64,000 nt of DNA from the NCBI GenBank assembly GCA_027559495.1, contig JAMXSV010000028.1, forward strand, positions 1,488,001-1,552,000, in the 5' to 3' direction. This document shows positions 47,426-59,705 of this stretch, piece by piece. Below the pieces are notes generated by a model. The model worked only from the letters and a program-made list of their open reading frames with translations, did no database searches and was not told where the DNA came from. The stretch's first letter is position 1. The number at the start of each line of letters is the position of its first letter. A program made the position numbers and the translations under genes. This stretch comes from Aurifilum marmelostoma (lineage: Eukaryota > Ascomycota > Sordariomycetes > Diaporthales > Cryphonectriaceae).

Positions 47426-48946
47426 GTCCTTTGGAGTACAATACGCTCCTACTCGTCTGGGTCGCTATAGTCAGTACTTTGAGGAATTGTAAATAACAAA
47501 GAACAATAGCTAGAGGAGATATCTAGACGCCCTGTCGGCGCTAAACTCTCATCCCACCCTCACCTCAGCACTCTCAACCTGGAATAAGACTCACAACCTC
47601 CATTGATGGACCCTTAAGATATCAGGATATACACATGACGCAAGATCCGGTTGCCAGAGAGGTTACTTATAGAACGGGAGGCTACTGATCAAGTTCTGTA
47701 ATACAATCGGTTCCCTAATTATCTCGAAGAGCATTTTACAACGTGATCAGCTCTGCCCGTCCTCTAGTGGCGTAACTTGGTTTGAGTTTGAAGGTGCACA
47801 TTCATAGATTCTGTTAGGAATGTATCCGATTATCGCCATGACGGTCCTACAAATACAGGATTTCCCTCCGAGAGAGTTCATATTTGGTTCGGTGATCGTG
47901 CGACCAGCGCATCCTACTGGCACTCAATTGCGTTCATCCCAGCGCTACATCATATAGACCTAGAGGTTGCAGTCTTTGGGAGGGATGGGCCCAGTGGCAG
48001 TCAGAGCGTGTTAGTCACGTGTTAGTAAGAGGAAATAAAGGCAAAGAGAAAGCATGGCTATCAAACGTGCGGGGGAGAACCTGTAATGGCTAGCGAGGGA
48101 AACGGCCTGGTAGGGGGCGCTGTTGAAAGCTTGGGCCAGTAACTATAATACTGTCACCACAGGGGATCGCTTGTAAGTTTGGCGCCGCGGCGACAAGACC
48201 TGGGCATCTGGCGCTAGACTTAGTGCCTGCGTCCCACCCCGGCTTCGACCTGGCCCTTCACGTCAACCAGCAACCTGCCAACCTTGACCTTTTCGAACTT
48301 GTTGCCCTCATCAACCTGCCCACCTACTTACCCTCCCACCTGCTGTCCCCTGCCTCGGCCTCAATGCCAACACAAGGAGCGCCCGACAACGCGCTTTGCA
48401 TGCGAAGATAACCATTTGGGGACACTCGCAGTGTTCATGGGCGACAAATCCTTGCGACAGCTCGTGCCGACGATTCTCAAGATTCCCCAGCCCTGTCTCA
48501 AGTTCTACCACCGAACGCGACCGACGACAGACTGACCAAGCGAGATCGATTCCCTGGCAAAGACGCGCTTGCCTGATCCGACCGACGCGCTGAAGCCCTG
48601 CTGCTACTGCGACTGCATCGTCGATTCTAGAGAACCCCCTCGTTGCTGTGAAGCCAACAGCGACGGCCGTCAGAAGCCATCACGAGGCCGCGACTGAGCT
48701 CTGCGACCTGCCTGCGAATCATAACCCGCGACTCGGTCAACTGCAACCAGCACTCATATCGCTGTGATCCCTCGACCTCCGTCTCGGCCCTTCCGTTGGA
48801 ACTTCAAGAAGATTGTCGCGTCCTTTGGACCAACCTGTTCACGGGCGGGGCGCAAGGCGAAGGAGGGACGAAGTGGCAGGGTGAGATCTCGTGGATGAGA
48901 TTCTCGCCCTCGGGTCGAACTCAGGTTGCCGGGGGATCAGGACAAG
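47426..48946. other. Intergenic region and MED14 leader
   Basis: About 1.5 kb with no recognised gene. The part after about 48200 is rich in C and in CGA/TCG words and probably includes the MED14 5' leader. Confidence 0.6.
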
Positions 48947-51900
48947 ATGGAGAATGGTGCCACACAGAACGGGGCGGCCGCCCGCAGCAACCATGACAGA
49001 AATACCAAAGCCAGCAACGGTGTCGTCAATGGAATTGTGGACAAAGAGGAGCCTTCACCAAGCAAATCCAAGCCGGTGGTCAGCAGCACTGCCATGGTCA
49101 ACGGCAATACAGAGCCTCCCCAGCAGCAGCAGCAGCAACAGCAGGGCCAGGCAGATTCAGGCGCCACAGGCCAAAGCATCATGAGCGCGCTGCCACCTGA
49201 AATTGCACACATCACTGCCAACTACTACCCCCTACCTTTCATACTGCAGCGCCTGGCGCAGAAGTCGCATAATGAGCTGCAGACAAGAGTTGAGGAGCTG
49301 GCGAGAATGCCCCTCGGCCCGGGCACAGTCAATGGCACTCCGTCTGGATCTGGTGAGGACAGCTCAGAGGAAAACCAGAACAAGAAGGCCTACTTGCTGA
49401 ACTTCCTCAACGAGCTTCATGCCAAATGGACCAAGGCGCTGGTCATGTCAGAATGGAGTAGGAAGTCAGGCCCAGTCAGCAAGCTCGTGGATCTTCACTC
49501 TCACATCTTGGAGCAGCTGGGAAAATACAACATGGTCCTCGATCGTATGGGTCATGTCAAGAGGGGCATCTATGACATTCGCTTACCAAATCCCGACATC
49601 AAGACAGCACTGCAGGTATTGTCTACAGGACGAGCTGACTGGATGCCCGGTGTAAGATTGATTCCCGCACCTGCTCTTCTTCAATGAGGTCCTGTACTGA
49701 TTCATCAACAGAATATGTTCATCCCTCCTCCCCCTCTGAAAGCTGAGGAGATTCAGAAGTGGGTGGGCGAGCTGAATACTCTGTTGTCTTTTCGTTTGAC
49801 CCTGCACGACTACGACAAGATACCGTACGAGTTCAGAGACTTCAGTGTCAAGGATGGCCGTGTTACGTTCAAGGTGCATGGAGAATTCGAGGTCGACCTG
49901 ACCATCGGCAATGACGACCCAGAGAGTCAATGGTGGTTCATCGACTTCCGTTTCAACTTTTCTCCAGCGCCCCAGGAGCTCACTGACAAGGTGCGCCACT
50001 TCATGACGATGAACGTGAACGACGTCCTCGGTCGTCAGGGTCTGAAAGGATGTTACGACTTTCTTCACGGTTACGTCTTGACACACAAGATCCGCGAGCT
50101 GCAGCGACAGGCCGTCCTGCTCAGTCAGCAGCACTGGATCAATCACATCAAGGTGGAGCCCCTGAATAGGGCGCTCTGCATACAGTACTGGGCGCAGCGT
50201 TACCCCGGTACTGGACCTAAGCCAGAGGCCAACGCTGGGCCCAAAAGTTGGATCATCATCGGTGTCAACAGTGGCAAGACGCCACCTGCAGATTCGCTGC
50301 CTAGTCTTCACCCGACGAGCTACCTCATGATTCGATGGTTCAGGGACGGCAAGGAGGTCGCAGATGACGATTTGTCATTCGATACCGAGGCGATTTCGGC
50401 CGAGGATCTCCTGAACCGAGTCATCTGCAAGCATATCAGCTACATCCTCAGGTCCATCAGCGACAAGTTGATGTCCAAGCCACGCTATGCGGGCCGTCAG
50501 GCATCGGTTACCTTGAAGCTCCACAAGAGTGAGCCATCAGAGTCGACCCTAGCGGTACAACTGACGCACTCCGAGACACTGTGCGTGAAGATCAACGGCG
50601 TGACCGGCAATTTCTATCTAGAGCCTACCAAGGCGCTGATCAGCCGAAGAGAGGCCTTCCTCAACCTTCGGGGCAGGGATGCTGTGGAGGACGGCTTCAA
50701 CCAGATAGAGAGCATTAGGTGGGAGAGCCTGTTTGAAGAACTCGTTCGTCTCAGCAAGGCTATGGGATGGGTCATGCACAAGCGTCCGGTCGTGCCAGAC
50801 GAGGCCAAGAAATTGCACCCTTCCAGAGAGTCATACCAACTGCTCTGGCTGAGGCGAGACACCTGGCCTTCCCCTTGGTATGTGGTGGTTTGTGCGAGCT
50901 TGGCCGGCGACAACTGGTGGCTTGTTGAAGTGTGAGTGTTTTGGCCCCCAGAGACTGACCTGGACTATGGAGAAGAGACTGATCTTTTTCCCATTCTAGT
51001 GTGGACGACGGCGCCAACCCGGCCAAAGCAGCTGCGCCAATTGCTCCCAACAGAGCGGCGGGCCAACTGCCAGATGCAAGGACCAACAACAGCATGCACA
51101 GCCAGCCGAATGGCCGCATCAAATCTTTCAAGCCTCTTACTATGCCAGCAAACCCTAAACTGTCGACCGATTTCTTCTCGAGGCTTACAAAGATGGTCAA
51201 CGTTGCGATGTGTGGCTTCAAGGATTCTCCACCAGATCACCGTGGGGTTGGGAAGCCCGAGTTTGGGTTCAAGTCGGTGGACAACCCATATCTACCTCCT
51301 GGCCGAAAGATGCCGGAGATGTTCTATAAGACGGTGGCGGTTATGAAGCAGCTACCATCTCGAGGCGGGGACCGAACCTCCACACCGCTCAAGACGTCGT
51401 GGGCCGGCGACTATGTTACGCTGACATACCGAGAGGAAGTTGAAGGCCCCCAAGGACGGCCCGAGATAATTCAGGACATCAAGGTGAAGGTCAGAGACAA
51501 GTCCATGTTCTCGCTGATTAAAAAGCAGCACGTAGACCGCGACGTCCGCTATGACGCACAGGCTGGCCAATTCGTGATGCAGATACGGCGCACGCTGGGC
51601 AGTTCCTGCATCCCGGTCATCGCAACCCGACTCAGGGCAATAGACCGCCTTGTTGAGTTTGTGAGCTCGATCGGCGACCGCGGCGGCGGAGTGAAGTGCG
51701 AGAGCGTGACACTGCGCAGATTCGTCTTCACCTATGGCGAAACCAGCAGCGACGCGGCGGCACGAGACAAGCGATGGAAGGTGACGCTGGACCTGGCCAA
51801 GCACCAGGAGATCAAGATCCACCTCGAGGCGGGCAGTCCTCACACACGGATCCTGGACATGCTCAACAAGCTCATCAACTCGCCGATCGGCATGAAAGCG

Positions 51901-52431
51901 CTGCCCCGCTGTCTGCAGGCCACGCTCCCGCTCCACAGAGCGCTCGACTCTATGGAGGCCACCTGGGCAGTCCTGTCTGAGAGCGGGCAGGGGTTCTTTG
52001 AGGTCGTCCCGCACGCCCTGGACTGGATTACGGTTCATTTCGAGCTCCCAGCCGTGGGGAGCAACAGAATCCGGCGCAGGCTGCGGCTCAGCGTCAGGGT
52101 CAGGACGCGCAACGGCGAGGCCTGGTGGGAAGTGCAGCGGTACGGGCGAGAGGGGCCAGCAGGAGGACAGCAGCAACGGGATGAGCTGGACGAGGTGCTT
52201 CAGCCTATATTCACCAGCCGCATAACGCCTGAAGGGTGGCAGGGCCTAGATACTGCCGCTGTTGTTAGGGTCAACGACGGCAGCAATGGCGGCGGCAGCG
52301 GCGTTGGGGCCCTCCTGAGCAAGATCAGCGATGCTGTCAAGGCTCTGGCGACTGGTGGCGCTCCGGCGGCAAGCGGTGGTGCCGTGCTCAACAAGCCCTC
52401 GTCCCAAGCAGCACCAATTGTGTTGGATTAG
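48947..52431 (+). CDS. MED14: Mediator complex subunit 14 (Rgr1)
   Basis: The three exons are 48947-49651, 49712-50931 and 51000-52431, giving 1118 residues. The N-terminus is disordered with a short poly-Q. The Med14 core follows, from about residue 75 (ITANYYPLPFILQRLAQKSHNE) through LLNFLNELHAKWTKALVMSEWS, MLDRMG-like VLDRMGHVKRGIYDIRLPNPDI, and the helical repeat entered at MFIPPPPLKAEEIQKWVGEL. Med14 is the backbone joining head, middle and tail of Mediator, which links activators to RNA polymerase II. The junction at intron 1 gives DWMPG-NMFIPPPP, and the phase-2 junction at intron 2 gives LLVEVVDDG-like continuity (LVEV-VDDGANP). The length matches filamentous-fungal Med14. The start was chosen as the first ATG in frame after a GC-rich leader. 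Confidence 0.92.
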
Positions 52432-52948
52432 AGGAGACCGCAAGGAACAAGATTAAAAGGACAAAGAAAGAAAAAAAACTTCGTACAGTGATGACACGAG
52501 GGACTGGCGTTTGTAGCTTGATACCACATGCGTTGCCCCCACGGCGGGCGAATGATGATACCTAGGTATTGAAATACCACTGCTTTTTTTTTTTTTTTCC
52601 TTCTCGGAATGGTCTATTTGGTTTTACGAGGTGATCTTATAGAAGAAACACGCTTGTATAAACGTGCCTGCGCACTTTCCAAAAAGTCATGAAGAGTGGG
52701 GAGCTGAAATGAGGTAAGTGCAGTGTGTTTCTCGCTTTTGACATATATATATATATAAGTCTTCGAAGCCCCCGAGAAAGACCGGTAACAACAAGTTATA
52801 TACACCAAACAGCGGTTGATTCATTGGCCCTGCACCCACCCACAAAAAAAAAAAAAAAAAAAAGAAAAGACAACCAAGAGAGACATAATAAAAAAGGAGA
52901 ACGCATCGTCGAATCGTGTATACCATGCTCATCCATCCATGCATCCAT
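52432..52948. other. Convergent intergenic region MED14 to methyltransferase gene
   Basis: It contains a T14 run at about 52584, a (TA)n patch at about 52743-52757 and an A20 run near 52844-52863. It probably comprises both 3' untranslated regions. Confidence 0.65.
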
Positions 52949-55900
52949 TCAAAAGTCCAGCATCATATCAATCGTCCCCATGATCTCATCCATCTCCCGC
53001 CTCTCGGGCTTGCGCGCATACCCCTTGAGCAGCCTCAGCCCAGCCCCACGGGCTCTCCCTTCCTCAACGACAGCAGCCACGCCATCGAGGCTCTTGCCGG
53101 CCTCCTTCATGACGCCGCCGTCGGTCGACACCGTGTCGGCCAGCTTGAAGCCGCTGTGCATCTCGCCTGCGGCCTTCTCCATCTCGCAGCGCAGGATCCA
53201 CCTCTCCCAGCTCCAGGTGCCCGCCACACCGGCCACAGCAGCCGCGCCGTCGGTGCTGCCTGTCATTGGGGACTTATCGTTGTCGGCGGTGCTGGGAGCC
53301 ATGATGGCCTTCATGCACAGCGTCTTTCCGCCGGCTGGGGGCTGGGGCATGGGGGTCTTCTTGGCGGCGGCGGCGGCATCGATGGGTCCGTGAGGGCCGT
53401 AGCGGATTGGGCCCGGCTTCTCAGCGGGCTTGGGGCCGAGGGGGAAGAACTACCCAGCCGCGACGAACATCACCAAAGCCGGCGCGGTTGAGGCGCGAGA
53501 TGAAGGTCTTGGTGGGGCTGGGATCGTAGCCGAGTGTCTGCAGGGTGAAGCCGAACTCGACGCTCTTGGCCAGGCCGAGGGGGCCCGCGTTGACAATGTC
53601 CGAGTCCATGACGCTAAAGTCGACATAGCCGCCAGGCTTGAGCACGCGCATGACCTCGCGCAGACAGGCGTCCCACTCGTCGTCATCAGCGTCGTCCTCG
53701 GCACCAACCACAACATCCGAGTTGGTCTTCTTCTTTCTCAGGATGCTGTGCAGCTCGCGCGCCGACACGAGGTCGAACTGGTCGTCGGCAAAGGGCAGCC
53801 TTGACAGGCTCGCCACGGCCACCTGCCGGTGATTGGGCGGCCCGCGCACGTTGGCGTTGGACAGCTGGCGGATCGACTTGGTCGTGACCGTGTACACCTT
53901 GGAGTTGGGGTACTGGTGTGCCGCGTACCACGCCCAGTCGCACGTGGACTGGCCGCCCAGGTCGAGGATGCGCAGGCGTTTGGGGCCCACGGCGGCACCG
54001 GGTGCCAGCGAGAGGCGCGCCAGCCGCTTGTGAACGGGAGCGCAGACGAGGCGCCCTCCGTTGAGCATCTTGGTGGCGGCGACGTGCCAGCTGGCGGTGG
54101 CCATCTGCCGCAGGGCCTCAGCCTCCTTGTCGGCGCGCATCTTGTCTGGGTCCTCAAAGATCTCGTCGTCGCCACGGGCCACGTTGGCGCTCATGCGCTT
54201 CTTGGCCGACTGGGGCACGACGCTGAGCTGGTACTTGCCGAGGAGCTGGGCGCGGTGCTGCTCGCGGAGAGAGACGCGCTGGGCCTGGAGAGCCTCGAAG
54301 CGAGGGACACGCGAGACAAAGGGGTCTGCGTGGCTGGACCTGACGATCATGGACTGGAAGGCCCGGTAGTAGGTGGACTCCTGCTTCAGCAGCTTGGAGG
54401 GGAGGCTGCACGGCATCTTGAGCTCCGAGGAGGGGCCCGTGATGACCTGGTTCGAGAAGCGGACCGTCTTCTTGCGCACGAGGGCGGTGGCAGGCCTGGG
54501 CTGCTCACCACCATCCTTGGGAGGTGGTGTGGGTGCCCGCTCGGCATCTTCCTCGCCTTCGTCTGCATCGGAGCCCTCCGCCGTTGTCTTGCCGACGACG
54601 AGCTTCTCGGGTCCGACATCTGCGCCGGGCTCTGCTGGCTCGAAGCCCACTCCTCTGAGATAGGCAAACTGTGCCCTAAGCCACAGCTCGGTGCGATCAA
54701 TGTGCGAGGTGGCAATCTCACGCTGCTTTCGGGCGTATTCAGGATCAAAGTCGGCGACGATCTCGGTAACAGCATTCTCATCTCTTGGCGAGAGTGGCGA
54801 CAGGATCTGTTCGGCGTCGACGCCCGGGTTGGCAGGTGTTTGGGGTCGTTGTGGCACTCGGATGGCAGTGATGGGAGATTTGATGCGCATGGCGGTCAGT
54901 ACCTCTTCCTCCCTGATGGTCTCGAGCGCCTCGATGATGTGCTCCACCGGTGAGGTCGAGTAGTCGCCAGCTGTCATCCGGGTGGGCCGCTGCTGAGCTG
55001 GGGCTGCAGGCACGGGCGGAGCATCTTCACTGTTCCAAGGAACGCGGTAGAACTGCTCAGCTGTCGTGGATGTGGGAGGAGCGACATCCTCAGCAGGCGA
55101 CGTGCCGTAGTGCCAAGTCGTCCGGGATCGAGGGGAGAGGCCAGAGAAGAAGCCGCCTGGTGATGGAATGTCCAGCTTGGTGAGATCCTGCATGGAAGAC
55201 CTCTGCTGGGCGGGCGAGAGCACAAAAGACCCCCTCGAGATGTTGCTGGTCAGGAGGCGAGGGCGTGATGGGCGTCGCGCCTCAGCCATGGGCGTCTCGG
55301 AAGAAACCTCAATGATCTGGTGGTCATGGTGCTGCTGTTGCTGCTGTTCCATCACATCCTCCGACTCCGGCCCAGAGAGCGCCTGCAGAGTCTCCATGGC
55401 GCCAGGCTGCAGCTGCACACCAGCCCAGTCCTCAGTGTCTGAGGAATCCTCGCCAGCCATGATGGGCGTCGCCGGTGCGGTCATGGTCGCCAGCTGCTCA
55501 GACGTGAGGCTGCCGTCGAGCGACCCGTCCAGGGATGGCGGTGCCGAGATTGTCGGTATGGCCTGGGCATGCTGGGCCTTCATGAAAGATAGCATGGCCG
55601 GAGACATGGCTACAGCCGAGGGTGGTGTTGGAGGAACTGGTGACGCATGCGTCTTCTTCTTGAGCCCTCGGTGCTCTGGTGACCACGACCCGTGCTCTGG
55701 TTCTGGGTGCTCGGGGATGCAGAGCTGTGGCAGGGATCTCCGGGCCTCTTCGGATGTTGTCTTGGACGAGGAGGAAAGTCTCGCTCCGTAGTTCTTGGAC
55801 CCTCGAGAGGAACTTGTCGAGTTGCGCTTGTGTTCCCTCTCGTCGTCTGAGACGCCATAGAGATCGTCAAACTCGGTCACGTCGGTCATGACGCTCGATC

Positions 55901-56282
55901 GCTGCCACAAGTCTGACCTGCAAGATGACGACCCGCCTCGAGAGCTGTCTTCCTCGCCCGAGAATGAAGCTGACGATGGAGAGGAGGGCAGGGTGGGTGC
56001 GGTCATGAAGTGGCGGCCCCTCGGAGTAGGAAAGCCCTTGGGGGTAACAACGTCTTCCCTCAGTACTGGCTCGAGAGGTGCCAGCCACGCCTGGATCTTG
56101 TTCCTGTCCTGTTGTTGTGTCCTGTCCCTGGCAATCTGCTTCCTCAGGTGTGGTGATCGAATCGGCGATACGTCGTCCTCTTGGTCATCTTCGATTATGG
56201 TATTAAGCTCACGACGCCGTCTCCGTTCCTGCGGCGAGGGCGCCTCATATGTGGTCTGAGGTAGGATAAATAGATCCGCCAT
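52949..56282 (-). CDS. Large SAM-dependent methyltransferase-domain protein; frame broken by one extra base
   Basis: A single exon starts MADLFILPQTTYEAPSPQE. Residues 1 to about 760 are largely disordered, rich in S, P, R and acidic residues, with a short Q/H run. A Rossmann methyltransferase domain lies at about 780-955. SAM-binding motif I is LRILDLGGQSTCDWAW, a later element is LPFADDQFDLVSARELHSIL, and VMRVLKPGGYVDFSVMDSD is the motif III-type strand. The frame stops just after RRGWVVLPPRPQAR at 53421. A coding-biased continuation (TWSWERWILRCEMEKAAGE; VVEEGRARGAGLRLLKGYARK; end DEIMGTIDMMLDF) lies one base out. Removing one base from the G5 run at 53440-53444 joins them into about 1110 residues. 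The W-E-R-W and ARK-rich tail follows this methyltransferase domain in related fungal proteins, as I recall. Substrate unknown; a LaeA-like regulatory role cannot be shown. Confidence 0.82.
53440..53444. other. Frame-breaking G5 run in the methyltransferase gene
   Basis: Coding-strand C5 in the context VVLP. Upstream and downstream coding frames meet here one base out. The nearby G4 run (53432-53435) is an alternative site. Confidence 0.72.
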
Positions 56283-58430
56283 TTTTCTGGATGAACCAAA
56301 AAATAAAATAAAAAAAAAGGTAAGAGCAGTAATAATCAATCCCCTTATCGTGCAGGTATAATAGCACGAATATCAACTGTTGTCATCCCTAAGATAAAAA
56401 AAGAAAGCCGGGTAAGGTGTGGGAGGGTCAGACGGCAACGACGCTCTGCGCCGAAGCAAAGGAAATCAGAGAAGGGGAAAAAAAAGGAGATGATGAAAAA
56501 ATTAAAACCCTAAACGATAGGATGGCCTCGCCCTGCGAAGCTCTCTCTATTCCTGCAAACTCGCTTGAGTAAAGTGTAAAGAAGAGAAATGAGAGAAAGA
56601 GAGGCTGTTCCGGAATGGAACATGGGCCATCAAGTTGGTTTTATGGAAAACGAGGCAGACGATGAGTTTCCCTCGTCCCACTACTTAGTCCGTGCTGGGT
56701 CCGCCCTCGCTTGATGGCATGCAGAAACCCACACTTCCCGTCCGTCGAGCGGCTAGCAGCATGCAAGGAGGAAGAGGAGGAGAGCAACACAGGCCCCCGG
56801 CCCCCGGCCAGACTTGAACGGGGAAGTGTGACTCGATCTGCATGGCCGGCAGGGCGAATGCTGACATTGGACAGCATCTGTTGAAGCCCAGCGGCACATA
56901 ACACCACCCGAAAAGTCCCTGTGCTGACGTCCTCGAGAAGATGACATGCAGTGGCAAGCATGCCAAAGAGAGGGGGACATGCCGTTGCGATGTATCGCTC
57001 AGTGGTGTTAGTCCCATGGCGGCCGTCGACAGGGTGGTCGGCGAGGTGTCCACAGGCGTCCACGACATCGCGCAGAGAAGCAGTAGGGTTGCACTGCTTG
57101 GTGCATGACCCAATCAGCTCGAGGCCCGGGGGTGTAGTGGTGGTTTCTTGATTTAGATGTCGAGATTCAAGTGGCTGGCGCGCGGTAACCTGGGGGCCAA
57201 TACCGTCGTTTTCGACAGGAAGGGGAAAAGAATAGTCAAATGAGAATTGACCAATGGCACGAGACGGTGGCTGCAGCGCGTCGACCTGGGCGCTTAAGTT
57301 GGGTTGCCAATGTCACCCCAGACGGGGACGCTTAGAAGAGGGTCGAAGCCGGTCACTGGTTGGGTGGAGTGGATCAGAGACAGAGAGAGACCTGGCAGGG
57401 GGGGGGGGGGCTAGGTAGGTGATGATTCTCGATCGATTGTCAGATCTCAGGAGGTCGGTCTTGTAGTTCTTCATGATGCCTCCGCATGTCTTGCTCCAGG
57501 TGCCTCATGCATGAACGAAATGCTGTCGAGGTCACGATCTAGACTTGCCAAGCAGAACAGGAGACTCAATCCCCAGCGTGCGTCTCCCTCGGGTTCGTTT
57601 CGTTAGACTATCCCCGAGGCGTTTCGTTCTGAAGGTTCCTGTCTGGCCTGCCTGTTTGCTTCTGGGCCTCCAGACAAGCGCCCACGATCAGGGAAACATC
57701 GACTCATCCCGGTGACGATGTCTGTCGAGACGTGAAATGTTTCCAAACGATCATCACCGCAGCCGCTCGGCGTATTGCCTGATGAAGGACAGGTCTTGGG
57801 CGGTTGCAAGATGCACACGCTATAATACTGTAGAGCAGAAAAGGTGGTTAGCATGGGGACGGCAGGGTGTCGACTGCGAGGATTGGCTGGAGAGCCCTGG
57901 TCATCCACTGATGGTCACAGTGGCGCAGATCTGATAGTTTGTGATGCCAAAAAGTGAATCATGAACCATGGATATGATGAGAAGAGAGAGAAGGGGGGGA
58001 AATGACACAGCGCTTGTTCATCCCTGGATATGGAATCGAGAGCAGGAATCTGTTGATGTTCTTTCCACATGGACAAGGAGATTGGGGAAATGAGGTAAGC
58101 TGGTGGTGGCTAGATCCACGGTCCCTTCCCTGCTGTACTGTCTGGGACCTGGTCTGCCTGGAAAGACTTATGTAAGCTGGAATCCAGCCAAGGTAACCCC
58201 CACCCCTTGTTCTGTGTGTGACGTCCCTAGGCCCTGGTCACTAGGCTATCATGGTAGCAGCAACAATGGCGGGGCACTGCAAAGGAACCCCGCGTCTCTC
58301 TAAACCTGGGATAAACACCTGAACGTGAATAGTACATGTTGAGCAGCAGCAACAGCACCACAAACTGATAGAACAAGAAAAGCAGCCTCTTCCTGCTCTG
58401 CTCTATAACAACCTATTGCTACTGGCTGCC
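56283..58430. other. Divergent intergenic region methyltransferase-TMA22
   Basis: About 2.15 kb. It contains one telobox-like octamer 224 bp from the methyltransferase start, a G10 run near 57400 and no recognised gene. Confidence 0.6.
56506..56513. promoter_or_regulatory. Telobox-like octamer AACCCTAA
   Basis: The octamer sits 224 bp upstream of the methyltransferase start codon, in a purine-rich segment. The position is plausible for a promoter element, but an 8-bp match alone is weak evidence. Confidence 0.25.
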
Positions 58431-59318
58431 ATGGCTGAGGTTGAGTCCTCTGCACCAGTCGAGCTGCAGGCTCAGAAAGTGCTCTACTGCGCTGGTATGT
58501 CCTCTTGGATTCCCCCCCTCCTTCTTGTATTGTCGATGTCAAGAAATTCTGTTGTGGTAACTAACTATGATACAGTCTGCACCCTGCCACCAGAGGTATA
58601 GCACAGGATTCTCTGCCCTCCCTTGTATATCACTCAGACATGAATCAACTGACCACTTGTGACTTGAGCAGTACTGCGAATACGGAGGCACTGTGAAGAA
58701 ATGCCAGGAATGGCTGCAAAAGACTCATCCAGACCTTTACCAGAGCATATGGTCAGCTGGTATGCCACACCTCTCCAGGGCTTTCTTCTCCCTTATCCGA
58801 AAATACCACTGAGCCATTATTAAAGTGCTATTTGTTCCCCTCCTCTTGTTCAAAGACTTGCTAACGCAACATGTTTTCCCTCCCTAACAGAAGCCCTAGC
58901 AGCCTCCACCGCCGACCTCTCCATCGAGGCCCAGAAGCGCGCCGAAAAGGATGCCCAGAAGAAGACAGCCAAGGCCGAGGCTGCCGAGCAGAAGCAGGCC
59001 GATAAGCGCGCCTCCAGCACGGTCATCATCAAGCGCATCGAGAGGAACAAGCGCAAGTTCGTCACCGCCGTCTCGGGGCTCGAGGCCTTCGACCTCGAGC
59101 TCAAAAAGGTCGCCAAGGAGTTTGGCAAGAAGTTCGCCACGGGCTCCAGCGTCACAAAGACCCCGTCTGGCGGCGAGGAGATTGTCGTGCAGGGCGACGT
59201 GAGCGATGAAATCGAGGAGTTCCTGCTCGAGAAGTACAAGCAGATACCCGAGGACAACATCGAGTTTGTGGATGATAAGAAGAAGAAGGGTGCCAGCGCT
59301 GCGACTGCTGCTGGCTAG
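58431..59318 (+). CDS. TMA22: Translation machinery-associated protein 22 (DENR family)
   Basis: The four exons are 58431-58494, 58576-58595 (20 nt), 58672-58759 and 58891-59318, giving 199 residues. The N-terminal zinc-binding-like motif YCAVCTLPPEYCEYGG is assembled across two introns and is diagnostic for DENR/Tma22. The middle is a lysine- and alanine-rich helix (EAQKRAEKDAQKKTAKAEAA). An SUI1 domain spans about residues 99-175 (VIIKRIERNKRKFVTAVSGL, FGKKFATGSSV, EEIVVQGDV). Tma22 works with Tma20 to recycle 40S subunits and to promote re-initiation. The 20-nt exon encodes VCTLPPE and is therefore needed for the metal-binding motif. Confidence 0.95.
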
Positions 59319-59705
59319 ACGGGAGGAGATGACGAAGCATGGAGGTAGAGGGACAAGGATTTGGTCTATAGGAAGCGTGTCTGTGGCAAAAAAACCAAAA
59401 ACAAAATACCATGGATGGAACAAGTCATGAATTATTCCGGCAGGTGAGATTGAACAACACGATTCGCTTGGTACTCTGAGTACGTCCATATGACGGTCTC
59501 TGCCTCCAAAGTGCAGACATCCAAACGCCGTGCGCCCCAAGCTATACAAGTCAAGCCGACCTAGAAACCCAGGATAAAACAACCCATTTCACAACCTCTG
59601 GTTTCCTCGTATCAGAATGTGTTGATAGAATCCAGTGCCGTCTCGGCAGTCGCTCGTCTCCCGCCCCCCCCCCAAAAAAAAACCACCAACACCAAACAGC
59701 CATCA
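59319..59705. other. Convergent 3' region TMA22-Borealin gene
   Basis: Short convergent spacer with C and A homopolymers near 59666-59684. No gene seen. Confidence 0.7.

Noticed and set aside
53421..53460. Intron explaining the frame switch at the methyltransferase C-terminus
   Set aside because: The GTAGTT donor candidate would leave an intron of about 34 nt without a branch site, which is too short for fungal splicing.
56641..57063. 140-codon minus-strand frame between the methyltransferase and TMA22 genes
   Set aside because: It opens with GTG rather than ATG and shows no recognisable sequence.
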